A stretch of DNA of 64,000 bases, taken from the NCBI RefSeq assembly GCF_001598055.1, contig NZ_CP014844.1:1054001-1118000 (forward strand), in the 5' to 3' direction. Positions 57,253 through 64,000 of this stretch are shown piece by piece. The position numbers and the translations under genes were made by a program. Source of the DNA: Cupriavidus nantongensis (lineage in GTDB: Bacteria > Pseudomonadota > Gammaproteobacteria > Burkholderiales > Burkholderiaceae). Every line of letters starts with the position of its first letter. Position 1 is the stretch's first letter. Below the pieces are notes generated by a model, which was not told the origin of the DNA, did no database searches, and worked only from the letters and a program-made list of their open reading frames with translations.

Positions 57253-57654
57253 TCAGTGCAGCAGCTCGGACGAATCGTCCTCGTCGTCCCAGTCGTCGTG
57301 CATCACCGGTACGTCCGGTGCCATGTCGAACACCATCGAGTGATAGCGCACGCTGAACCACTCGCGAAACATCTTCAGCGACAGTTCCTCGGGCCATGCC
57401 GAGTCGTCGAACCATTCGCCGAGCATGAATTCGAAGAAATCCTGCCAGCGCTTTTCGACCCAGTGGACGGCGTTCTCGTGCGTGTCCGCCAGCTCCTCGG
57501 GCAGCAGGAACACGCTCTGGTCTTCGCGCACCTGCTCCAGCGTGAGGCCGGCCACGGGCTGGGGATCGACCGCCTGGATCCAGTCCAGGAACGGCTGTTC
57601 CGGCACCAGGGCGATCATGGAGCGGTTGATGGTAAAGCGGGGATGGTCGGACAT
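57253..57654 (-). CDS. Small acidic conserved-type protein, unknown
   Basis: 133 residues, family not recognised. It starts MSDHPRFTINRSMIALVPEQ, has PEQPFLDWIQAVDPQPVAGLTL, and a Trp/Phe-rich middle (VHWVEKRWQDFFEFMLGEWFDD). The C-terminus is strongly acidic (HDDWDDEDDSSELLH). There is no signal peptide. The start at 57654 is chosen because the family-like N-terminus begins there; an in-frame start 23 codons earlier is possible. It converges with the DUF1854 gene, with 15 bp between stops, so a functional tie with the cyanophycin locus is only a guess. Confidence 0.75.
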   Translation of the reverse strand: MSDHPRFTINRSMIALVPEQPFLDWIQAVDPQPVAGLTLEQVREDQSVFLLPEELADTHENAVHWVEKRWQDFFEFMLGEWFDDSAWPEELSLKMFREWFSVRYHSMVFDMAPDVPVMHDDWDDEDDSSELLH

Positions 57655-57753
57655 CGCGAAAGCCTTGAAGGACTGCAGCGGGCTATTGTAGTCCTTCGGT
57701 TCCGCGATGTAGCGATGAACCATGCTTCCGCTACGTCACTGCCGCGCTGGCCC

Positions 57754-58776
57754 TTACTGGTAGTCCAGCGTAAACACCATCGAACTGCTGACGTTACCCG
57801 GCGCAGGGGTGCCGCCAAAGCGGGCATAGCGGGCGCCGAACCGATAGGTGGCGGGTACGTTGGCCTGGATGCTGCCCATGGCATTGCGCACCTGCAGCGG
57901 CACCGGCGCGGTGCCGCTGGCATTCATGATCTGCACGCCCGTGTTGCCCGCCGCGTCCGAGGCGCCGGCGTTGCTCAGGCCGAGGATGCCGGACGCGGCC
58001 GACATCACCGGCGTGCCGGAGGCAGCGTCGAGCGTGATACCGACGATGGCCGCGCTGTTGCAGCTCAGCTGGATGGCGAACGGCGTGTTGCCGCCGGAGC
58101 CTTGCGTGGCAAGCGTCTTGGCGCTGACCGCAGGCAGGCTTACGGTGGGGGGCGCGAACACACTGCAGGAGATTTCGCGCGTTGCGATGGTGCCGGAAAA
58201 GCCGATGTAGTTGTCGCGGTTGCCCGTGCCGCTCAGCGCGCCATCCAGCGACCCGTTATAGACGCCGAAGCCAAAGCGGGTCTGCGCGGGGTCGAGGTTG
58301 CCGGTCGAAATCGGTCCGGTCTTGACGAACTCGACCGTCACCGACACGGAATAGGTCAGGTCGGCATTGAGGTGGCCCAGGTTGGCCGCGCGGGTGTCGC
58401 ACCAGACGCCCACCGCATTGGTCATCGGCTGGCCGGCGGCATTGCGCAGACGGATGCCGACGCCCGCAACGCCGGTGGAATAGACACCTGGCTTCACTTC
58501 GGTACCGGAGCCGTAGTAGCAGGAGACGATCGGGGCGCCAGGCACCACCCAGGGCTCCACGTTGGTGCAGCTGCCGCTGAACTGATAGCTGCGCACCGTT
58601 CCGGGAATCGTGCTGCCCTCGGCAAGGTTGACTGCGATGGCCATGCTGTCGAGGGTCTGGTCATAGGGCAGCGACGGCGTGGCGGTGCACTTCGCATGGG
58701 CCAGGTGCGGTGCCACGAAGCACGCCACCACGACCAGCAAGCGGCGCAGGAGATGGAACAGTCGGGTTCGGTTCAT
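57754..58776 (-). CDS. Fimbrial adhesin-like protein, orphan
   Basis: 340 residues with signal peptide (LLRRLLVVVACFVAPHLAHA, cut before KCTA). The mature part has the two-domain form of chaperone-usher tip adhesins: a receptor-binding-like part with cysteines (AKCTATPSL, FSGSCTNVE, IVSCYYGS, VWCDTRAAN) and a pilin-like C-terminal domain (SCSVFAPPTVSLPAVS, IQLSCNSAAI, and the terminal YRFGARYARFGGT ending VFTLDYQ). Such proteins need a chaperone and an usher; neither is within the window. It may be a remnant, or use the machinery of another locus. The start at 58776 lacks a strong ribosome site. Confidence 0.8.
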   Translation of the reverse strand: MNRTRLFHLLRRLLVVVACFVAPHLAHAKCTATPSLPYDQTLDSMAIAVNLAEGSTIPGTVRSYQFSGSCTNVEPWVVPGAPIVSCYYGSGTEVKPGVYSTGVAGVGIRLRNAAGQPMTNAVGVWCDTRAANLGHLNADLTYSVSVTVEFVKTGPISTGNLDPAQTRFGFGVYNGSLDGALSGTGNRDNYIGFSGTIATREISCSVFAPPTVSLPAVSAKTLATQGSGGNTPFAIQLSCNSAAIVGITLDAASGTPVMSAASGILGLSNAGASDAAGNTGVQIMNASGTAPVPLQVRNAMGSIQANVPATYRFGARYARFGGTPAPGNVSSSMVFTLDYQ

Positions 58777-58956
58777 AGCGGGGTCAGGGATGCGGCTTGC
58801 CTCGTCAAAGTCCCGCAGCGCGGGGCACTGGTTTATGACAACCAGCGGCATGCCAGTGAAAGTCCTTGCTACGATAGGACCGGCACCCTAGTGAAGCGAT
58901 AAGGCTTGGCCTATTTTGGGGTCGGAAATTTTCCCGTCCCTGGCCGTCGCAGAACA

Positions 58957-58987
58957 AGAAAAAGCCCTCGGCCGGGTGGACGAGGGC
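58957..58987 (-). terminator. Minus-strand hairpin with T tract
   Basis: The stem GCCCTCG / CGAGGGC (58964-58970 and 58981-58987) reads on the minus strand as a hairpin followed by TTTTTCTTG. There is no annotated gene directly upstream, so it may end a read-through transcript from ssrA or an unannotated small RNA. Confidence 0.65.
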
Positions 58988-59053
58988 TCGAAGTGGCAGC
59001 GGACGAGTCGCGGATCGCCCGCATCGCATCATGGGCCTGTGTGGCGCGCCCGG

Positions 59054-59082
59054 CATCCCCAAATCTGGGGATGTTGTTTTTT
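59054..59082 (+). terminator. Plus-strand hairpin with T tract
   Basis: CATCCCC / GGGGATG with a 6-nt loop, followed by TTGTTTTTT on the plus strand. It could stop transcripts entering from the left, opposite to ssrA. Confidence 0.6.
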
Positions 59083-59111
59083 CCCGGCGCATGCCGCTGG
59101 CGGCGCCGGGC

Positions 59112-59147
59112 AAAGAAAAACCCGCGCAGCCTGGGCTGTCGCGGGTT
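59112..59147 (-). terminator. Terminator of ssrA
   Basis: On the minus strand the stem AACCCGCG / CGCGGGTT (59119-59126 with 59140-59147) is followed by TTTTTCTTT, about 35 bp after the 3' end of the tmRNA. Confidence 0.88.
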
Positions 59148-59181
59148 GCTGGTCCTGCTGGTACTGCATCGGACTGAATAC

Positions 59182-59540
59182 TGGTGGAGCCGGCGGGAAT
59201 CGAACCCGCGTCCGCAAGCCCTCCACAGAGAGTTCTACATACTTAGTTCTGTCATTTGATTTAACCGGCGCAGCGCGGACGAACACGCTCTACGACGGCG
59301 AGTCACTAGGTTTTCGTCCCCGGCTTCGTGACCCTTCCGGAGCTTATCTGACGTAAATGACCTCGCGTGGTCTTGCGACCCTAGCCCGTCAGCGAGCCAG
59401 TGCGAGGACGGCGGCCCTTAGGCTGCCAGTGCGTAACGTTCGTCGTTAGCAGTTATTGCATTCCCATTGATTAACGAGGTGACGGGTCCTCGGTATGCCC
59501 TCCACTGCTTTGTAACCCACGTCGAAACCAGGTCGGCCCC
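59182..59540 (-). ncRNA. ssrA: Transfer-messenger RNA (tmRNA)
   Basis: 359-nt one-piece tmRNA that rescues stalled ribosomes with SmpB. The 5' end GGGGCCGACCTGGTTTCGA (from 59540) and the 3' end with T loop GGTTCGATTCCCGCC and GGCTCCACCA form the tRNA-Ala-like domain. The tag frame at 59418-59450 reads ANDERYALAA followed by TAA, the usual hydrophobic degradation signal. The encoded CCA ends at 59182. The adhesin gene lies downstream and gph upstream. Confidence 0.96.
59418..59450 (-). CDS. tmRNA proteolysis tag ANDERYALAA
   Basis: Ten resume codons (GCT AAC GAC GAA CGT TAC and so on) plus TAA within ssrA. The C-terminal ALAA is the ClpXP/ClpAP-type recognition end. This is a template in the tmRNA rather than an independent gene. 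Confidence 0.92.
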   Translation of the reverse strand, partial: ANDERYALAA

Positions 59541-59625
59541 AGTGAGGAAGCTGGATTGTACCCGGTTGGACGCAAGCTGTCTTGGGTAGTTCCAGGCCGG
59601 GTCCCCGGATACTGCCAGCGCACTT

Positions 59626-60300
59626 TCAGGCGATCGCGGCGGGCACCAGCAGCGGGATCAGCTCCGCCGGGTGGCGGATCAGGTGGTCGGCGCCCCAGGC
59701 CTCGGGCGGGTCGCCGTCGCCGCAGTAGCCATAGGCGGCGGTCACGGTGATCATGCCGGCGGCCTTGCCGGCCTGGATGTCGCGCAGGTCGTCGCCGACA
59801 TAGACGCAGCGGCTCGGGTCGACCCCTGCACTTGCGGCAGCATGCAGCAGCGGGGCGGGGTGGGGCTTGGCGTGCGGCGTGGTGTCGCCGCTGACCACGG
59901 CGCTGGCGCGGGGCGCCAGGCCGATCGCGGCGACCAGCGGTACCGTGAAGCGCGCGATCTTGTTGGTGACGATGCCCCACGGGATGCCCGCCGCCTCGAG
60001 CGCGGCCAGCACCTGCGGCATGCCGTCGAACAGGCGCGTGTGCACCGCGATGTCGGCCTCGTAGTAATCCAGGAAGATATCGCGCAGGGCCGGAAATTCG
60101 GCGTCCTCCGGGCGCAAGCCGAACGCGGCGCCGAGCAGTCCGCGCGCGCCATGCGAGGCCACGGGGCGCAGCTTGTCATAGGCCACCGGCGGGCGGCCGC
60201 GCTCGACCACCAGCCGGTTCGCCGCCGCGGCCAGGTCCGGCGCGGTGTCGGCCAGGGTGCCGTCGAGGTCGAAGAAAACTCCTGCGATGGCCGCGCTCAT
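59626..60300 (-). CDS. gph: Phosphoglycolate phosphatase (HAD family)
   Basis: 224-residue HAD phosphatase. The nucleophile D11 and D13 lie in [16 protein letters not shown], motif II Thr is in WGIVTNK, the Lys is near [11 protein letters not shown] and motif III is [19 protein letters not shown]. It removes 2-phosphoglycolate (from DNA repair or oxygenation by RuBisCO) or works on the close analogue in ubiquinone-linked context. The start overlaps the ubiG stop by 4 bp (ATGA), so the two are translated together. Phosphoglycolate is the likely substrate from family and place, not proven. Confidence 0.92.
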   Translation of the reverse strand: MSAAIAGVFFDLDGTLADTAPDLAAAANRLVVERGRPPVAYDKLRPVASHGARGLLGAAFGLRPEDAEFPALRDIFLDYYEADIAVHTRLFDGMPQVLAALEAAGIPWGIVTNKIARFTVPLVAAIGLAPRASAVVSGDTTPHAKPHPAPLLHAAASAGVDPSRCVYVGDDLRDIQAGKAAGMITVTAAYGYCGDGDPPEAWGADHLIRHPAELIPLLVPAAIA

Positions 60301-61055
60301 GCGGCCACCCGGCGGAATGCCATCAGGTAGTTCACGTCCGTGTCGCGGCCCAGGCTATAGACCTGCGACAGCGGGTTGTAGGTCATGCCGCGCATCTCGG
60401 CCAGGTCCAGCCCGGCCTGGCGCCCGAAGCGGGCCAGCTCCGAGGGCGTGATGAACTTCTCGTAGTCGTGGGTGCCGCGCGGCAGCATGTTGAGCACGTA
60501 TTCGGCGCCGACGATGGCCAGCAGGTAGGCCTTCAGGTTGCGGTTGATGGTCGAGAAGAACACATGGCCGCCCGGACGGACCAGCGTCGCGCACGCGTGC
60601 ACGATCGAAGCCGGGTCCGGCACGTGTTCCAGCATCTCCATGCAAGTGACCACATCCACGCTGGCCGGCTCGCGCGCGGCCAGCGCTTCGGCGGCGATCT
60701 CCTCGTAGGTCACGGCAACGCCGGACTCGAGGCTGTGCAGGTCGGCCACCTTCAGCGCCTTGCTGGAGAGATCGATGCCGCGCACGGTGGCGCCGAGGCG
60801 CGCCATGCTCTCGGACAGGATGCCGCCGCCACAGCCCACGTCGACCACCCGCTTGCCCGCCAGTGCGGCGATGCCATCGATCCAGCCCAGGCGCAGCGGG
60901 TTCAGCTCATGCAGCGGCTTGAACTCGCTCTGCGGATCCCACCAGCGGTGGGCCAGTTCGCTGAACTTGTCGATTTCCTTGGGGTCGGCATTCCGGCGCG
61001 GCGGGTGCTGGCTGGCGGCGTCGGCTGCGTGGAGGGTGTGCGATTGCAACGTCAT
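60297..61055 (-). CDS. ubiG: Ubiquinone biosynthesis O-methyltransferase UbiG
   Basis: 252-residue SAM-dependent enzyme that does both O-methylations in ubiquinone synthesis. The N-terminal [18 protein letters not shown] is the family signature, motif I is [17 protein letters not shown] (70-86), and [11 protein letters not shown] and the [14 protein letters not shown] segment that binds membrane are present. The start at 61055 gives a family-like N-terminus (the frame extends upstream through the ompA terminator). gph starts within its stop codon. Confidence 0.95.
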   Translation of the reverse strand: MTLQSHTLHAADAASQHPPRRNADPKEIDKFSELAHRWWDPQSEFKPLHELNPLRLGWIDGIAALAGKRVVDVGCGGGILSESMARLGATVRGIDLSSKALKVADLHSLESGVAVTYEEIAAEALAAREPASVDVVTCMEMLEHVPDPASIVHACATLVRPGGHVFFSTINRNLKAYLLAIVGAEYVLNMLPRGTHDYEKFITPSELARFGRQAGLDLAEMRGMTYNPLSQVYSLGRDTDVNYLMAFRRVAA

Positions 61056-61118
61056 CGTATGCGGGTCCGGCGGCGCTGGCCGCCGCGGGTGGAGGAAGGG
61101 GACAGTCCGGGCAACTGT

Positions 61119-61148
61119 ACCAAAAAAAAAGCCCAGCTTGCGCTGGGC
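61119..61148 (-). terminator. Terminator of ompA
   Basis: On the minus strand the stem AAGCCCAGC / GCTGGGCTT is followed by a run of T (complement of the A tract at 61119-61128), 24 bp after the ompA stop. Confidence 0.92.
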
Positions 61149-61171
61149 TTCTTGGATCGGAAGGGTTCCGA

Positions 61172-61825
61172 TTAACGTGCGCTGCGGGTGCCGACCACTT
61201 CGACTTCCACGCGGCGGTTCGGCTGCTGGCAGGCGATCTGCGCCTTGCGGTTGCCCTTGCACGACTTCGGGTCAACCTTCAGCTGGCGCTTGCCCTTGCC
61301 TTCGGTGTAGACGCGGTTGGCTTCGACGCCCTTGCTCACCAGGTAAGCCTTGACCGATTCAGCGCGGCGGATCGACAGGCGATCGTTGTACTTGTCCGAG
61401 CCGAAGGAGTCGGTGTGGCCAACGGCGATGATGACTTCCAGGGTGATGCCTTGCAGCTTCGAGACCAGGTCGTCCAGCTTGGCCTTGCCTTCGGGCTTCA
61501 GCACAGCCTTGTCGAAGTCGAACAGCGTGTCAGCAGCGAAAGTGACCTTCTCGCTCGAGACAACCGGCGGAGCCACCGGAGCCGGAGCCGGGGCTGCTAC
61601 GGCCGGGGCCAGGGCGCCGTCGCACAGCGCGTTGGCCGTGGCCGGGGTCCAGGAGCTGTCGCGCCAGCAGAGCTCGTTCGTGCCATTCTTCCACACGTAC
61701 TCGCTCGTACCGTTGCCCCAGTTGTCGTTCACTGCCTTCTTTTCATAAGGGACGGACTGAGCTTGAGCGGATGCAGCCATTACTGCGGTAGCTGCAACGA
61801 GCGCGAGCTTGGCAAATTTTTTCAT
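61172..61825 (-). CDS. ompA: OmpA-family outer-membrane protein
   Basis: 217 residues. The signal peptide is [23 protein letters not shown] short N-terminal part with [17 protein letters not shown] and a Pro/Ala hinge (about 75-90) comes before the OmpA-like peptidoglycan-binding domain (about 95-210): [44 protein letters not shown] and NRRVEVEV. The pair of cysteines in the C-terminal domain ([20 protein letters not shown]) is typical. There is no full eight-strand barrel, so it is the small type of Burkholderiales. AGAGGAGAAAT precedes the ATG. The expression is likely high. Confidence 0.94.
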   Translation of the reverse strand: MKKFAKLALVAATAVMAASAQAQSVPYEKKAVNDNWGNGTSEYVWKNGTNELCWRDSSWTPATANALCDGALAPAVAAPAPAPVAPPVVSSEKVTFAADTLFDFDKAVLKPEGKAKLDDLVSKLQGITLEVIIAVGHTDSFGSDKYNDRLSIRRAESVKAYLVSKGVEANRVYTEGKGKRQLKVDPKSCKGNRKAQIACQQPNRRVEVEVVGTRSAR

Positions 61826-62258
61826 ATTTCTCCTCTCAGGATGAGATCACCGCAGGGTTACTGCGAGCAAATGGACGAAAACAAGTCATACATTCTTCGG
61901 AGTATAACATTCTCGATGTGGCGGATGCTCCACTTCGAACAATGTCTGGCTCTTCGCTGGGGAATTGTGCCACAAGGGTCGTTTCCTAAGAAGTAAATAT
62001 ATTCGATTCGCCGCATGGGTTTTGGGCCTGTGGTGTTTGTGCAACATGGGTCTTGTATCGCCCGCAAAGCCTTGTGGCATCAGGGATTCCGGGTTTCGGC
62101 AGCGGCCTCCGCGGGCTCCCGCGGGGCCTGTCCGGAGAGCGCCGGGCAGGGGGTGCCGGCATGTTAGAATGGCACGTTGCCCAGCCGTCAGGCGCCCACC
62201 GGCGCCGCGCGCCAAAGGCCTGTCATTTGCTTAAACCTGCCGCATAAACCACGCCGCA
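61826..62258. promoter_or_regulatory. Divergent intergenic region ompA / gyrA
   Basis: 433 bp, A/T-richer than the window average at 61840-62040. On the minus strand TATACT at 61901-61906 is a possible -10 for ompA, which would give a leader of about 70 nt. On the plus strand TAGAAT at 62165-62170 is a possible -10 for gyrA, 88 bp before its ATG; no good -35 is seen for either. A GC-rich stretch follows at 62100-62160. No open frame with family similarity is seen. Confidence 0.45.
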
Positions 62259-64000
62259 ATGGATCCATTCGCAAAAGAAACCCTTCCGGTCTCCCTAGAA
62301 GAGGAAATGCGCCGCTCCTACCTCGATTACGCCATGAGCGTGATCGTCGGGCGCGCGCTTCCCGATGTCCGGGATGGCCTGAAACCGGTGCACCGGCGCG
62401 TGCTGTATGCGATGCACGAACTCAACAACGACTGGAACCGCGCCTACAAGAAGTCGGCCCGTATCGTTGGGGATGTGATCGGTAAGTACCACCCGCACGG
62501 CGATACCGCGGTCTACGACACCATCGTGCGCATGGCGCAGGACTTCTCGCTGCGCTACATGCTGGTCGACGGCCAGGGGAATTTCGGTTCGGTGGACGGT
62601 GATAACGCCGCGGCCATGCGTTATACCGAAATCCGCCTGTCGAAAATCGCCCACGAGATGCTGCACGACATCGACAAGGAAACCGTCGATTTCGACAGCA
62701 ACTACGACGGCTCTGAAAAAGAGCCCTCGATTCTGCCGGCGCGTATTCCCAATCTGCTAATCAATGGTTCGTCGGGTATTGCGGTGGGCATGGCCACCAA
62801 TATCCCTCCGCATAACCTGAATGAAATCGTCGATGGCTGCCTGCATCTGCTGCGCAACCCGCAGGCGACGGTGGACGAGCTGATTGAATTGATTCCGGCT
62901 CCGGATTTTCCGACCGCCGGCATTATCTATGGCATTCAGGGCGTCCGCGAAGGCTACCGCACCGGCCGGGGCCGCGTGGTGATGCGCGCCAAGACGCACT
63001 TCGAGGATATCGACCGCGGCCAGCGCCAGGCCATCATCGTCGACGAGCTGCCGTATCAGGTCAACAAGCGCACCCTGCTCGAGCGCATCGCCGAGCTGGT
63101 CACCGAGAAGAAGATCGAAGGCATTTCGGACATCCGCGACGAGTCGGACAAGTCCGGCATGCGGGTGGTAATCGAGCTCAAGCGCAACGAGGTGCCCGAG
63201 GTCGTCCTCAACAACCTATATAAGAACACCCAGCTGCAGGACACCTTCGGCATGAACATGGTGGCGCTGGTCGACCGCCAGCCGCGCCTGCTGAACCTGC
63301 GCCAGATGCTGGAGTACTTCCTGGCGCATCGGCGCGAGGTCGTGACCCGCCGCACGGTGTTCGAACTGCGCAAGGCGCGCGAGCGCGGCCATGTGCTGGA
63401 AGGCCTGGCGGTGGCGCTGGCCAATATCGACGAGTTCATCGCCATCATCAAGGCCGCCCCGACGCCGCCGGTGGCCAAGCAGGAGCTGATGAGCAAGGCC
63501 TGGGATTCCGCGCTGGTGCGCGAAATGCTGGCCCGCGCCGAGGGCGAAACTCCGGGCGGGCGCGCGTCGTACCGGCCGGACGGGCTGCCGGCGGTGTTCG
63601 GCATGCAGGCCGACGGCCTGTATCGACTGTCCGACGGCCAGGCGCAGGAAATCCTGCAAATGCGCCTGCAACGCCTCACCGGGCTGGAACAAGACAAGAT
63701 CGTCCAGGAATATCGCGACATCATGGCGGAAATCGCCGACCTGCTCGATATCCTGGCGCGCCCCGAGCGGATTACTACCATCATCATCGACGAACTGACG
63801 GCGATCCGTGCCGAATTCGGCGATGAGCGCCGCTCGCAAATCGAACTGAACGCGACCGAGCTGGATACCGAGGACCTGATCACTCCGCAGGACATGGTGG
63901 TCACGCTGTCGCACAGCGGCTATATGAAGAGCCAGCCGATCTCCGAATACCGGGCGCAGAAGCGTGGCGGCCGGGGCAAGCTGGCGACCGCGACCAAGGA
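62259..64000 (+). CDS. gyrA: DNA gyrase subunit A, N-terminal part
   Basis: The first 580 codons are in the window, and the gene runs off the right edge. GyrA breaks and rejoins DNA in the gyrase tetramer. The chain starts [20 protein letters not shown], has the conserved [19 protein letters not shown] and the active-site Tyr Y122 in [10 protein letters not shown]. The quinolone-region residues are T83 and D87 ([11 protein letters not shown]) with E. coli numbering. T83 replaces E. coli Ser83 and is the natural residue in Pseudomonas and Burkholderia relatives. No frame break is seen. ompA is divergent upstream. Confidence 0.96.
   Translation, partial: MDPFAKETLPVSLEEEMRRSYLDYAMSVIVGRALPDVRDGLKPVHRRVLYAMHELNNDWNRAYKKSARIVGDVIGKYHPHGDTAVYDTIVRMAQDFSLRYMLVDGQGNFGSVDGDNAAAMRYTEIRLSKIAHEMLHDIDKETVDFDSNYDGSEKEPSILPARIPNLLINGSSGIAVGMATNIPPHNLNEIVDGCLHLLRNPQATVDELIELIPAPDFPTAGIIYGIQGVREGYRTGRGRVVMRAKTHFEDIDRGQRQAIIVDELPYQVNKRTLLERIAELVTEKKIEGISDIRDESDKSGMRVVIELKRNEVPEVVLNNLYKNTQLQDTFGMNMVALVDRQPRLLNLRQMLEYFLAHRREVVTRRTVFELRKARERGHVLEGLAVALANIDEFIAIIKAAPTPPVAKQELMSKAWDSALVREMLARAEGETPGGRASYRPDGLPAVFGMQADGLYRLSDGQAQEILQMRLQRLTGLEQDKIVQEYRDIMAEIADLLDILARPERITTIIIDELTAIRAEFGDERRSQIELNATELDTEDLITPQDMVVTLSHSGYMKSQPISEYRAQKRGGRGKLATATK

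Larger units (their letters stand above)
58777..59181. other. Intergenic region with several hairpins
   Basis: 405 bp without a supported gene, between the adhesin gene and ssrA. It holds three candidate terminators, listed separately (58957-58987, 59054-59082, 59112-59147), and a GC inverted repeat at 59083-59110 (CCCGGCGC / GCGCCGGG). The 58800-58905 part probably carries the adhesin promoter on the minus strand. A small RNA read leftward between about 59050 and 58957 would fit the arrangement but is not proven. Confidence 0.45.

Noticed and set aside
59182..59260. Separate tRNA at the end of ssrA
   Set aside because: The T-loop and CCA end belong to the tRNA-like domain of tmRNA; its other half is at the 5' end near 59540.
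62505..62507. T83 in GyrA as an acquired quinolone resistance change
   Set aside because: Thr at this place is the normal residue in Pseudomonas and Burkholderia relatives, so it cannot be read as a mutation without close reference strains.

Overview
The window is chromosomal DNA of a high-GC betaproteobacterium in Burkholderiales, most likely Cupriavidus or a close relative such as Ralstonia. The reasons are the gyrA / ompA / ubiG / gph order, the nadE-glnB pair, the rubredoxin-pilGHIJ-chpA order, a tmRNA with tag ANDERYALAA, and two tandem cyanophycin synthetase genes. This assignment is inferred from gene order and protein character; no database search was run. I see no insertion sequence, prophage, CRISPR array or integrase. 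Most of the window is a conserved core with small accessory pieces.

Layout. 1-2500: end of a TPM-domain gene, lemA, hemL, and a 56-residue rubredoxin gene. 2838-12693: a five-gene chemosensory cluster for type IV pili (pilG, pilH, pilI, pilJ and a giant chpA/pilL hybrid kinase). 12902-17781: a leftward block with a Pro/Ala-rich secreted protein, an MFS transporter, an SDR oxidoreductase, a small membrane protein and an aldehyde dehydrogenase; the last four look like one catabolic operon. 18009-28416: housekeeping genes (ppa, cytochrome b561, an acyltransferase-fold protein, nadE, glnB, a TRIC-type membrane protein, an Smr protein, trxB, ftsK). 28466-29314: a less GC-rich patch with a coiled-coil membrane protein built on a 21-bp tandem repeat, lying between ftsK and lolA. 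29315-37166: lolA, lipoproteins, an alcohol dehydrogenase and a ferric-iron ABC importer whose three genes are split over both strands. 37245-43626: rarA, serS, tRNA-Ser(CGA), a DUF1653-HD fusion, a PAP2 phosphatase and a CorC-type protein. 43710-48910: a LysR regulator, a DadA-like dehydrogenase, two amino-acid binding proteins and one permease, with no ATPase. 48972-57237: the cyanophycin locus. 57253-64000: a small acidic protein, an orphan fimbrial adhesin, tmRNA, gph, ubiG, ompA and the first 580 codons of gyrA.

The most interesting region is 48972-57237. Two cyanophycin synthetase genes run leftward. Divergently, an ABC exporter-type protein with an extra N-terminal domain and a four-cysteine zinc ribbon overlaps a DUF1854 gene by 11 bp. 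Co-location suggests that the transporter/DUF1854 pair works with synthesis or use of the Asp/Arg polymer, but its substrate and mechanism cannot be read from the sequence. The two synthetases also differ at conserved positions of the Mur-ligase-like half, which suggests divided labour.

Other points worth attention are a dispersed GC-rich palindrome (three copies, two forming an inverted pair), hexanucleotide tandem repeats coding acidic linkers inside chpA, a 119-bp convergent overlap of two genes, a stack of hairpins downstream of the tmRNA gene, and transport genes that lack their usual partners.
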